A stretch of 64,000 nt of DNA from Azospirillum picis (GTDB lineage: Bacteria > Pseudomonadota > Alphaproteobacteria > Azospirillales > Azospirillaceae): the NCBI RefSeq assembly GCF_017876115.1, contig NZ_JAGINO010000004.1:329391-393390 (forward strand), given 5' to 3'. The position numbers and the translations under genes were made by a program. This document shows, piece after piece, positions 18,683-26,028 of this stretch (positions within the stretch are counted from its first letter, which is position 1; the number at the start of each line of letters is the position of its first letter). Below the pieces are notes generated by a model. That model searched no databases. It had not been told where the DNA came from and was given only the letters and a program-made list of their open reading frames with translations.

Positions 18683-20545
18683 TTAGAACAGGCGCAGGAT
18701 CGACTGCTGCGACTGGTTGGCGAGCGAGAGGGCGATGGTGCCGAGCTGCTGGCGGGTCTGCAGCATCAGCAGGCCGGCGCCTTCCTCGTTCTGGTCGGCC
18801 AGCGTCAGCTTGCTGGCACCCTCCGTCAGCACGTCGCTGAACTCCTTGGTGAAGTTCTCACGGGTGGTGACGATGTTGAGGTTGGTCGACAGGTTCTGCG
18901 AAGCCGAGCGGATCGTCGCCTTGGCATGGTCGAGGCCGGAAACCGCCTTGTCGATGTCGGCACGGTCGCTCCAGTCGTTCTGTGCGGCATCGATCTGCAG
19001 GCCCTGGCCGCTGGTGGTCAGGTTAACCGCGTTCACCGTGATCGAGCTGCTGTTGGACTCGTTCAACTGGACGGTGATGTCGTTCGACGAGTTCGCGTCG
19101 GAGATTTGCTTGGTGACGAGATTCGCCGAGCAGCCGGCCGACGCCGCCTGCATGATCTTCTTCTGGTCGACGTTGACACGCACCGTGCCGCTGTCGAAGG
19201 CATAGGACTGCTCGCCATCCGACAACTTGCTGTCGCCCTGGGTGTTCATGGCGTCGCGGGTGATCTGGGAACCACTGGAGTTGGTGACCTGGATCTGCAG
19301 GTCGACCTTCTTCTCGATGGTCGAGACACCGTTGCCCTGGTTGTTGGCGGCCTCCAGCAGGCGGCGGTCGACCGTGAAGGATACGACGGTGCCCGAGGCG
19401 AAGCTCTCCGAGATGTGCTTGGTCAGCGCGTTGGTGGCGCTGGTGGTGATCCCCATGTCGCGCACGACGCCAGCCGTCTGCTGGCCAGTCAGCCGGATCG
19501 TGCCGGAGCCGCCGATGCTCACGCTCTTGACGTCCTTGCCCTCCAGGCGGCCGCCGGCACCCATCGCGTTGTTGATCGAGTTCGCGAGCCGCGTCGCGAC
19601 GTTCTTGGCGACGTCCTGGCCGATGGCCACATCGCCGGAGGTTGCAGCATAGCTGAAGGACTGGCCCTCCACCGAGATGGTGAAGACGTCGCCTTCCTCG
19701 ATCGTGCCGCTGACGTTGATGTTGGCGACCTGCGCCTGGCCGGACTTGGCCGGCTTGACCTGCTTGGCCTCGATCGCCTGCGTGTTGTCGAAGTAGGAGA
19801 TGGTGCGGCTCTCGTCGCCCTCGCCGACGATGATGTCGCGGGTGCGGCCATTGGCGCCACGCACCTCGACCGTGACGTTCGAGAAGCTGCCCGACGTGGT
19901 CGACATCTTGCCCGACAGCTTCAGGCCGGTCAGGCCATGCGCGTTCTCGGCATCGGAGATGTCCCTGGTCTTGCCTTCGATCGAGCCGTCGCCCTTGACG
20001 CGGATCGAGTAGGTGTCGGCCTTGGTCACGTTGGTGACGCGGGCGTTGTCGAGGCCGGTGATGGTGTTGACCGAGGCACGGGACTCGCTGGTGCTGTCCA
20101 TGCTGAGGCCGTTGCCGTTGATCAGGTTCTTGCCGCCGTAGCCGCTGTCGGAGGCCAGCTTGTCGATCTGGTCCTTCAGCGTGTTGAACTGGGAGGCCAG
20201 CGACTTGCGGGTGGCGATCGAGGAGGCGTCGTTGCCCAGCGCCGCGTAGGCTGCGGTGGTCAGGCCCTTGGCCTGGTCGACGATCGAATCGATGGCCGTC
20301 AGGCCCTTGTCGGCGGCCTGGATGGTGCTGATCGACTGGCCCATCGCGTCCTTCAGCGACGTCAGGTCGCCGGCGCGCTGGTTCAGGCCTTTCGCCGAGA
20401 AGAAGGCGGTCGGACCATCGAGGGCAGTGTTGATCTTGTTGCCCGTCGCCAGAATGTTCTGCTTCTTTTCGATCTGCGACTGCGTGCTCTGCAGTTGCAG
20501 CAGGTTCGTCCGCATCGACGCGGAGAGGGTAACGTTGCCAGCCAT
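18683..20545 (-). CDS. fla: Flagellin
   Basis: 620 residues, longer than most flagellins because of an extended central variable region. The D0/D1 ends are clear: N-terminal MAGNVTLSASMRTNLLQLQ with IEKKQNILATGNKINTALDGP, and C-terminal FTKEFSDVLTEGASKLTLAD with LSLANQSQQSILRLF. The middle (about 150-500) is Ser/Thr-rich and would be exposed on the filament, giving many sites for O-glycosylation. One Cys is present (ASAGCSANL). The ATG at 20545 is chosen because AAAGGAG lies eight bases before it; an in-frame GTG nine bases earlier overlaps that site. It is expressed from a sigma-54 promoter and flanked by glycosylation genes on both sides. Confidence 0.95.
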   Translation of the reverse strand: MAGNVTLSASMRTNLLQLQSTQSQIEKKQNILATGNKINTALDGPTAFFSAKGLNQRAGDLTSLKDAMGQSISTIQAADKGLTAIDSIVDQAKGLTTAAYAALGNDASSIATRKSLASQFNTLKDQIDKLASDSGYGGKNLINGNGLSMDSTSESRASVNTITGLDNARVTNVTKADTYSIRVKGDGSIEGKTRDISDAENAHGLTGLKLSGKMSTTSGSFSNVTVEVRGANGRTRDIIVGEGDESRTISYFDNTQAIEAKQVKPAKSGQAQVANINVSGTIEEGDVFTISVEGQSFSYAATSGDVAIGQDVAKNVATRLANSINNAMGAGGRLEGKDVKSVSIGGSGTIRLTGQQTAGVVRDMGITTSATNALTKHISESFASGTVVSFTVDRRLLEAANNQGNGVSTIEKKVDLQIQVTNSSGSQITRDAMNTQGDSKLSDGEQSYAFDSGTVRVNVDQKKIMQAASAGCSANLVTKQISDANSSNDITVQLNESNSSSITVNAVNLTTSGQGLQIDAAQNDWSDRADIDKAVSGLDHAKATIRSASQNLSTNLNIVTTRENFTKEFSDVLTEGASKLTLADQNEEGAGLLMLQTRQQLGTIALSLANQSQQSILRLF

Positions 20546-20581
20546 CGAAGCCACTCCTTTGGAGGATCATTATCCGTCCGC

Positions 20582-20626
20582 GCGCCCTTCGGGGCGCCGC
20601 TGGTCCGGAAGGGGACTAATTCCCCT
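20582..20626 (-). promoter_or_regulatory. Flagellin mRNA leader with two hairpins
   Basis: Between the predicted transcription start (about 20628) and the ATG, the leader can fold into two perfect hairpins: AGGGGA/TCCCCT with a 5-base loop (20610-20626) at the extreme 5' end, and GCGCCC/GGGCGC with a 4-base loop (20582-20597). FlbT of related bacteria acts on flagellin leaders, so these are candidate binding structures. Confidence 0.5.
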
Positions 20627-20638
20627 GCCAAAGAGGTA

Positions 20639-20654
20639 GGCAAGAAGCGGGCCA
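20639..20654 (-). promoter_or_regulatory. Sigma-54 (-24/-12) promoter of flagellin
   Basis: On the minus strand the sequence TGGCCCGCTTCTTGCC matches the sigma-54 consensus with GG and GC separated by exactly ten bases. The start point would fall near 20628, giving a leader of about 83 bases. Flagellar late genes in this group are typically read by sigma-54. Confidence 0.75.
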
Positions 20655-20706
20655 GTTCGAATTTGCCGGGTTTTCTAGGAAATCGGTTCCGGTAGGCAGG
20701 GCGTGG

Positions 20707-20725
20707 CCCGGCAAATTTTGCCGGG
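20707..20725 (-). promoter_or_regulatory. FlbD-like (ftr) palindrome 1
   Basis: CCCGGCAAATTTTGCCGGG: perfect 9-bp arms around one base, about 53 bases upstream of the -24 element. This is a normal distance for an enhancer site of a sigma-54 activator. A half site, TTTGCCGGG, lies nearer the promoter at 20663-20671. Confidence 0.6.
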
Positions 20726-20727
20726 AT

Positions 20728-20746
20728 CCCGGCAGAAACTGCCGGT
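20728..20746 (-). promoter_or_regulatory. FlbD-like (ftr) palindrome 2
   Basis: CCCGGCAGAAACTGCCGGT, with 7-bp arms CCGGCAG/CTGCCGG. It lies 2 bases from palindrome 1 and ends at the KAS III stop codon. Confidence 0.6.
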
Positions 20747-21804
20747 CAGGAGGCAGAGGTTGCCGGGACGGCAGAATCTGCCGGGCACTTGTTGCCGGGC
20801 AACACAACCGTTTCGCACAATGCGAGCGGCCCCATGATCAAGGCCACGCTACCCCAGGACCAGCCCACGCCGAAACCGGACAGCAGCAGGCGGCGGGCGC
20901 CATCGGTCAGGGACGGCCCCAATGCCGCGGTCAGTGCCAGCGGAATGGATGCGGAACTGGTATTGCCGAGATCCTGCAGGGCGACGACCGTACGCTCGGT
21001 GGCCACACCAAGCTTCCGCCCCAGGTGACGGATCATCTGCGCGTTCGCCTGATGCAGGACGAGATGATCGATGTCGTCGATGGACCAGCCAGCACCCTCC
21101 AACGCCGTGCCGATGCTCGCGGGGACCTCGCGAAGGGTGAAGGCGAAGACCTGGGTGCCGTCCATGAAGAGGCGCGCGGGCAGGTCGGGTCGACGCATCG
21201 CCCCCCCTTCGACCGACAGATACGGCGCGCCGGCTCCATCGCTGCCGAGGTCGAAGCTCATCGCTGGGGCGCCGCCATCCACCTCCAGGGCCGTGGCGCC
21301 GGCCCCGTCTCCAAACAGTGGCGCCACCGCCCGGTCATCCGGGTCGACCAGCCGGGAGGTGGTATCGCCGACCAGCAGCAGGGCGCGCCCTCCCACCGTC
21401 CGCAACAGGCCGGCGGCAACCCACAGGCCATAGACGAAGCCGGAACAGCCATGGGTGACGTCGATCACCGCGGCGCCCTTGCGCAGGCCGAGCCGGCGGT
21501 GCAGGACCGATGCGGTACCGGGCAGCAGGTGGTCGTGGGTCTGGGTAACGACCACCAGAAGATCGACGCTGTCCGGGGTCCAGTCCAGGCCGTCGAGCAA
21601 CCGCCGGGCAGCGGCCTCCGCCAGATCACTGGTGCATTGGCCGGGCGCCACGATCCGCCGGGACTCGATGCCGGTGGCGGCGGCAATCCTGTGCGCAGCC
21701 TCGTCCCCGAACCGCCGGGCAAGATCTTCAAGGCCTTCGCGACCTTCCGGCACGCAGCCGACGATGCCGCGCAGGGCTATCCCCTCGATCCGGCTGGCGA
21801 CCAT
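20746..21804 (-). CDS. 3-oxoacyl-ACP synthase III (KAS III) family enzyme
   Basis: 352 residues, slightly long because of a low-complexity tail. The KAS III triad is complete: Cys in DVTHGCSGFVYGL, His in HLVLHQANAQM and Asn in LGNTSSASIPL. FLFGDGAGATALE-type glycine motifs are present (LFGDGAGATAL). The enzyme should condense an acyl thioester with malonyl-ACP to give a 3-oxoacyl-ACP. It is the last gene of the operon before flagellin; the start has GGGAGGGG close upstream. KAS III genes also occur in Aeromonas flagellar glycosylation islands with ACP, luxE-like, neuA and neuB genes, which supports a role in making a sugar acyl group rather than membrane lipid. Confidence 0.85.
   Translation of the reverse strand: MVASRIEGIALRGIVGCVPEGREGLEDLARRFGDEAAHRIAAATGIESRRIVAPGQCTSDLAEAAARRLLDGLDWTPDSVDLLVVVTQTHDHLLPGTASVLHRRLGLRKGAAVIDVTHGCSGFVYGLWVAAGLLRTVGGRALLLVGDTTSRLVDPDDRAVAPLFGDGAGATALEVDGGAPAMSFDLGSDGAGAPYLSVEGGAMRRPDLPARLFMDGTQVFAFTLREVPASIGTALEGAGWSIDDIDHLVLHQANAQMIRHLGRKLGVATERTVVALQDLGNTSSASIPLALTAALGPSLTDGARRLLLSGFGVGWSWGSVALIMGPLALCETVVLPGNKCPADSAVPATSAS
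20769..20803 (-). promoter_or_regulatory. FlbD-like (ftr) palindromes 3 and 4 inside KAS III codons
   Basis: CGGCAGAATCTGCCG (20769-20783, perfect 7-bp arms) and GTTGCCGGGCAAC (20791-20803, perfect 6-bp arms) share the CGGCA/TGCCG core of the other two. Both lie inside the last codons of the KAS III gene, whose tail (PGNKCPADSAVPATSAS) looks like a by-product of the regulatory DNA. Confidence 0.5.
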
Positions 21805-21852
21805 GTCCCCTCCCTCGCGTCTGTCCGGCGGCGGCTTCCAGGTCCCGCGCCG

Positions 21853-22593
21853 TCAGCAGGTGATGCCGCCGTCGACCGTGATGGTCTGGCCGGTGATGAA
21901 GGCGCCGCCCCCGCCCAGCAGGAAACGGACCACCGGTACCACGTCGGCGGCCGTACCGAGGCGGCCGAGCGGGGTGCGCCGGACGATCTGGTCGCGCTGC
22001 CCCTGCGACAGGCTGCCCGACATCTCGGTATCGAGATAACCGGGAGCCACCGAATTGACGGTCACCGCCAACCGCCCGACCTCGCGTGCCAGCGCGCGCG
22101 TCAGCCCGTCCAGCCCGGCCTTGGAGGCGGAATAGGCAGCCAGCCCGACATAGCCGCGCTGGCCGATGATGGAGGAGATGTTGACGATCCGCCCCGGTCC
22201 CCGCGCCAGCAGCTTTGCGCGCAGGAAGGCCCTCGCGGCCTGGAGGGCGCCGGTCAGGTTGGTCTGGATCACGGCATCGGCATCGACGTCCGGAAAGGTC
22301 GCCAGCACGCCTTCACGCGCGATCCCCGCATTGTTGACCAAGCCCCATAGGGGCGAATCGCCGCCCCAGGCGGTGGCGGCCTCGAAGAAGGCACGCACCT
22401 CGCCCGCCTCGCCGATACGGCAGGGATGCCAGAACAGGTCCGGACAGCCCAGCCGCTCAAGTGCCACCGACGGCTGGCGGCTGCAGGTCGACACGCGGTA
22501 GCCGTCCGCCAGCAGCGCTTCGACCAGCGCCAGGCCAAGGCCGCGGCTGCCGCCGGTGACGACCACATGCCGTTTCACGTCCGTGACGCTCAT
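21853..22593 (-). CDS. Short-chain dehydrogenase/reductase, FabG-like
   Basis: 246 residues, a classical SDR: TGGSRGLG nucleotide-binding motif near residue 13, NNAG at about 88, the catalytic Ser in VNISSIIG and YSASK, with SVAPGYLDTEM and the C-terminal GQTITVDGGI. The pattern is that of 3-oxoacyl-ACP reductases, which would reduce the KAS III product to a 3-hydroxyacyl-ACP with NADPH. The start overlaps the stop of the preceding ligase (ATGA) and has its own AAAGGAAG site. A sugar-oxidoreductase role cannot be excluded. Confidence 0.85.
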   Translation of the reverse strand: MSVTDVKRHVVVTGGSRGLGLALVEALLADGYRVSTCSRQPSVALERLGCPDLFWHPCRIGEAGEVRAFFEAATAWGGDSPLWGLVNNAGIAREGVLATFPDVDADAVIQTNLTGALQAARAFLRAKLLARGPGRIVNISSIIGQRGYVGLAAYSASKAGLDGLTRALAREVGRLAVTVNSVAPGYLDTEMSGSLSQGQRDQIVRRTPLGRLGTAADVVPVVRFLLGGGGAFITGQTITVDGGITC

Positions 22594-23855
22594 GCGCTTC
22601 CTTTCCGGCTCTTCTTACCCGCTGCACTCAAGGGAATGGTCGCGGCCATGGTCAGCGCGCGCGGCCGCGCCGCCGGAACGAGATCCGCGGTGGCGGCACG
22701 CAGGGCGGCGCGCAGGGACGGCTCGTCGGCGCCTGGAACCGGAACGATGGTGGCAGTCAGCAGGTGCCCGGTGATCGGGCTCGGCACCGCGGCGACCACG
22801 GCATCGGCCACCCCCTCGACCGCCAGCAGGCGCCTCTCCACCGCCTCCGGCGACACCTTCACCCCGCCCACATTGACAAGCCCCCCGAGCCGCCCGGCGA
22901 AAAGGACCCGGTCGCCGCAGCGCTCGACGAGGTCGCCGGTCGACAGCCAGCCGTCTGCACCGCCAGCGGTTCCCAGCGCCGCACGCGGGCTCCGCACCTC
23001 CAGCACGCCGCCGGCGATGCGCAGGGCGAGGCCGGGTCGGTCTTCGTCCGCTCGCCCCTCCGGTCCACCCCCCCCCTCTTCCGACAACCAGGCGGCTGGA
23101 AAGCCCGCTCGCCCGTCGCCCACCGAGAACAGGGCACCGGCTTCGGTCGAGGCGTAGATATGGCGCAGTCTTGCAGTCGGGAAGCGCTCGGCCAAGCGGT
23201 CGAGCAGGGGCTGGTCGACCGCCTCGCCGCCCAGCGTCACGGCGGCGAGCGGCAGTTCGGCGCCATCCAGCGCGATCAGGAAGGCACGCCAGAAGCTGGG
23301 GGTGCCGCTGATATGGGTGACGGCATGGACCCGCGCCGCGTGCACCAGCCCTGCGATGGCACCGCCGGCCCCGGCTCCCGTCCGGTCCTGCGGCACGGCC
23401 ACCAGCGTCGCACCGGCCGCCGCCGCGGTCAGCATGACCTGCAACCCGGCGAAGGTTGCCGGCTCATAGGTCAACAGCCAGCGCGCCTCGCTGTCCTCAA
23501 CGCCGCGCAGCCGGCCGCACAACCGGTCGAAGTCGTGCCGCAGCCGTTTGGGCGCCCCGGTGGTGCCGGAACTTTCCAACGTGACGGAAAACCCCCGGCC
23601 CGGATCCCAGCCGGCCGTCTCCGCCTCCCCGCCGCGGGTCAGCAGCAGGCCGCGGTCGGCCACCTCGGCGGCGGCCAGCGCCGCCAGAACCTGGGAGGGG
23701 CGACGGGCGACCACGGCGCCGCCGGCAGGCAGCGGCATTGCCGCCAGTTCCGGCCAACCCAGGTCGTGGCCGCCCTCGATCAGGCGGAAGCCCGGATGAA
23801 TCCAGCCGGGGCGCAGCCGGTCCGCAGGCTTCCCAATGGCAGGCGCCGCGCTCAT
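22590..23855 (-). CDS. AMP-binding acyl-activating enzyme
   Basis: 421 residues, short for an acyl-CoA synthetase (usually 500 or more) because the N-terminal part is reduced. The ATP motif is LESSGTTGAPKRLRHD, followed by HISGTPSFWRA, IYASTEAGALF, GWLSTGDLVE, GRLGGLVNVGG and the C-terminal catalytic lysine region SAAGKKSRKG. It probably adenylates a small carboxylic acid and loads it on the adjacent ACP. The start overlaps the ACP stop (ATGA) without a good ribosome site of its own, so translation is coupled. The acyl substrate is unknown. Confidence 0.82.
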   Translation of the reverse strand: MSAAPAIGKPADRLRPGWIHPGFRLIEGGHDLGWPELAAMPLPAGGAVVARRPSQVLAALAAAEVADRGLLLTRGGEAETAGWDPGRGFSVTLESSGTTGAPKRLRHDFDRLCGRLRGVEDSEARWLLTYEPATFAGLQVMLTAAAAGATLVAVPQDRTGAGAGGAIAGLVHAARVHAVTHISGTPSFWRAFLIALDGAELPLAAVTLGGEAVDQPLLDRLAERFPTARLRHIYASTEAGALFSVGDGRAGFPAAWLSEEGGGGPEGRADEDRPGLALRIAGGVLEVRSPRAALGTAGGADGWLSTGDLVERCGDRVLFAGRLGGLVNVGGVKVSPEAVERRLLAVEGVADAVVAAVPSPITGHLLTATIVPVPGADEPSLRAALRAATADLVPAARPRALTMAATIPLSAAGKKSRKGSA

Positions 23856-24100
23856 GCGGCAGCGGTATAGAGAGCCGCCAATTCGCCGACCGTGGTGAAC
23901 TGGCGGAAACCGGCGCGGAAGGGATCCTTGCCGGTCCGTTGCTCCAGCACCACCAGCAGCGTCGCCAGATCGAGGGAATCGATGGGCAGGTCGCCATCCA
24001 GAAAGCGGCTGTCAGGCGTCAGGAGCGGCAGCCGCTCCCCCTTTTCCACGGCGATCCGCTCGAGTTCCTCGGCAATCATGGCAAGCATGGTGTCGGTCAT
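23852..24100 (-). CDS. Acyl carrier protein
   Basis: 82 residues with the ACP four-helix pattern and the phosphopantetheine Ser in PIDSLDLATLLVVLEQ. It overlaps the ligase start. It is one of two ACP units in this operon and presumably carries the acyl chain handled by the neighbouring ligase, KAS III and reductase. The start codon is the ATG at 24100; the ribosome site is weak. Confidence 0.85.
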   Translation of the reverse strand: MTDTMLAMIAEELERIAVEKGERLPLLTPDSRFLDGDLPIDSLDLATLLVVLEQRTGKDPFRAGFRQFTTVGELAALYTAAA

Positions 24101-24120
24101 GGGATTGGCTTCGGTTCGGA

Positions 24121-24951
24121 TCAGGGGGAAGGAGAATCGCAACGGTTCAGGAAGGCGCGGATGGCTGCGGTCACCGGGCTTGCAGCCTCGATGTGCGGCA
24201 GGTGTCCGGCAGCGTCGAAAACATGGAACGGAACTCCCGATGGCAGCCGGTCGGCCGGCGGCAACGGGATGATGCGATCCTCCCTGCCCCACAGGATCTG
24301 GATCGGCATCGGATAGCGGTTCCAGTCGACGACCGGTCCGCCGTCGGCGTATTCGGCGAAGGACGCCTCGATGATCCGCTGCAGCGCCGCACGGCGAACC
24401 GGGTCGGCCCCCTGGGCATGCAGGACCTCGCCGACTCTTGGCACCAGGGGTGATCGCCGGGCGAACAGGTGTTCGGCGCAAGCCTTACCTTCCGCCATGT
24501 CGGCCGGCGCGACGACCCGCCGCAGGAAGCCAAGATCAAAGGGTGTTCCCAGCCCGGCGCTGGACAGCAGCGTCAGGCTGACCACCCGCTCCGGCACCCG
24601 CAGCGCAAGTTCGCGCGCGACATAGCCGCCCATCGAGTGGCCGACCAGATGGACCCGCGGCATTTCCAGCGCGTCGAGGAAGGCAACCAGCCAGGGGGCG
24701 AAATCGGACACCCGGCCGCTGCCGACGTCGCAGGTCGAGCCGCCATGACCGGGAAGGTCGACGGCCACGGCGCGGCGCCCCGTCGACAGCGCCGACAGGT
24801 TGAACTGCCAGGTCAGCCGGTCGCCGGCGAACCCATGAAGAAGCAGCACCGGTATGCCGCCGCTCCCCACCGACAGGTAGGCGGCAGGACCGCCGGCGAT
24901 GGTGGCGACGCCGGCGCGCAGCCGGCTGCCTTCCGAGACGGGGCGCGGCAC
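24121..24951 (-). CDS. Alpha/beta-fold hydrolase
   Basis: 276 residues starting at a GTG three bases after the ACP stop. The fold's landmarks are present: oxyanion region VLLLHGFAGDRLTW, nucleophile elbow VGHSMGGYV, acid Asp in LWGREDRIIPL and His in DAAGHLPHIE. It resembles the AcoC/MhpC group of esterases. In an ACP operon it may act as a thioesterase or as the acyltransferase releasing the acyl group to a sugar; that is inference. Confidence 0.8.
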   Translation of the reverse strand: MPRPVSEGSRLRAGVATIAGGPAAYLSVGSGGIPVLLLHGFAGDRLTWQFNLSALSTGRRAVAVDLPGHGGSTCDVGSGRVSDFAPWLVAFLDALEMPRVHLVGHSMGGYVARELALRVPERVVSLTLLSSAGLGTPFDLGFLRRVVAPADMAEGKACAEHLFARRSPLVPRVGEVLHAQGADPVRRAALQRIIEASFAEYADGGPVVDWNRYPMPIQILWGREDRIIPLPPADRLPSGVPFHVFDAAGHLPHIEAASPVTAAIRAFLNRCDSPSP

Positions 24952-24954
24952 GGC

Positions 24955-25188
24955 TCAGGCCGCGACCGGGACACCCGCCAGCACCATCAGGTCGGCGACC
25001 GTCTTCGCCTTGGCGAGCTTCTCGCCTTCGACCACCACGCCGGTCTTCTCGTCGACCAGGGCGATGAAGCTGATGACCGCGAGAGAATCCCAGTTGTCCA
25101 GCGTCTCCAGCGTCTCGTCGCCGGTCAGGGTGCCGGGATCCAGTTCCAGCATCTCGTCGAGGGCGAGAAGGAATTCCTTGCGGTCCAT
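24955..25188 (-). CDS. Acyl carrier protein from an internal start
   Basis: 77 residues, MDRKEFLLALDEMLELDPGT to the same stop as the fusion. The ATG at 25188 is preceded by AAGGAG at nine bases, the best ribosome site in the operon, which argues that the ACP is also, or only, translated separately. The carrier Ser is in WDSLAV, and the C-terminal helix (KAKTVADLMVLAG) is typical of ACPs. Confidence 0.7.
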   Translation of the reverse strand: MDRKEFLLALDEMLELDPGTLTGDETLETLDNWDSLAVISFIALVDEKTGVVVEGEKLAKAKTVADLMVLAGVPVAA

Positions 25189-26028
25189 GATTTTCTTCTC
25201 CTTGTCCGGAACCTGTACCGCAGCCCGCCGGCCTGCCACCGGGTCTGTCCCGGTTCTGGCCTTCCGGCTCTGCCAGTGCAGCGTCTTTTGCCGGACCGAA
25301 CGGTTGATGTCCACCCAATCCGGGTGATCGCGAAGAATCCTGCAACAATCTTGCCAGCCGAACTCCGGATTCACCGGGACGAGCGCCTCGATGAGGCGGC
25401 GAACCAGGTCATAGTCGGCAGGTTCGTCGACGCACCAGCGCTGGCCGGGCGGTTCCACCGGCGTTTCCGGCGCCAGGGCCGGAGCCACCCGGAAACGGTC
25501 GGGACGGTTGTAGATATAGGGGGTGACGTGCTCGCGCTCCGCCGGGTCGACGGCCCGGGAATCCGCCTCCTCCAGCAGAGCGCGCGGGAAGATCTCGGCA
25601 TCCAGGCCACGGGGATAGAGAGTGCTGTCGATGGACAGGTAATCCGGAGCGGCATCGCTGCCACCATCGCCGAAGGCGGCGATCAGCCGGCCGACCAGGG
25701 CGGGGTCGATCAGCGGGCAATCGGCCGTGACGCGCACGACCAGATCGGCACCCGCCATCGCCGCAGCGCCGGCGAAGCGGCCGAGCACGTCCTGCTCGTC
25801 GCCGCGGAAGACCGCGACGCCCAGTTGCTCCGCGCAGGCGGCGAGCGGATCATCGGCGGCATTCGCGGTCGTCGCCAGCACCACGGCGTCGAGGCCGGGC
25901 GTACGGGCCAATCGCTCCAGGTGATGCGCGAGCAGCGGCTTTCCCGCTGCCGGCAGCAGGACCTTGCCGGGCAGCCGGGTCGAGGTCATCCGGGCCTGCG
26001 ATATGGCAACGATGCGAGGATCACCCAT
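24955..26028 (-). CDS. Cytidylyltransferase (SpsF/PseF-like) fused to an ACP
   Basis: One uninterrupted frame of 357 codons. Residues 1 to about 270 are a SpsF-type nucleotidyltransferase (ISQARMTSTRLPGKVLL, LVVRVTADCPLIDP, LYPRGLDAEIFPRALLEEA, REHVTPYIYNRPDRFRV). This family activates nonulosonic acids with CTP to CMP-sugars. After a basic linker (about 262-280) the same frame continues without a stop into a complete ACP whose pantetheine Ser lies in DNWDSLAVISFI. The start overlaps the pseI stop by 8 bases. A good internal ribosome site before the ACP means a free ACP may also be made. In related operons these are expected as separate genes, so a lost stop codon is possible. Confidence 0.8.
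   Translation of the reverse strand: MGDPRIVAISQARMTSTRLPGKVLLPAAGKPLLAHHLERLARTPGLDAVVLATTANAADDPLAACAEQLGVAVFRGDEQDVLGRFAGAAAMAGADLVVRVTADCPLIDPALVGRLIAAFGDGGSDAAPDYLSIDSTLYPRGLDAEIFPRALLEEADSRAVDPAEREHVTPYIYNRPDRFRVAPALAPETPVEPPGQRWCVDEPADYDLVRRLIEALVPVNPEFGWQDCCRILRDHPDWVDINRSVRQKTLHWQSRKARTGTDPVAGRRAAVQVPDKEKKIMDRKEFLLALDEMLELDPGTLTGDETLETLDNWDSLAVISFIALVDEKTGVVVEGEKLAKAKTVADLMVLAGVPVAA
25198..25203 (-). promoter_or_regulatory. Internal ribosome-binding site before the ACP domain
   Basis: AAGGAG nine bases before the internal ATG at 25188, inside the open cytidylyltransferase frame. It decides whether the ACP is made as a separate protein. Confidence 0.65.
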
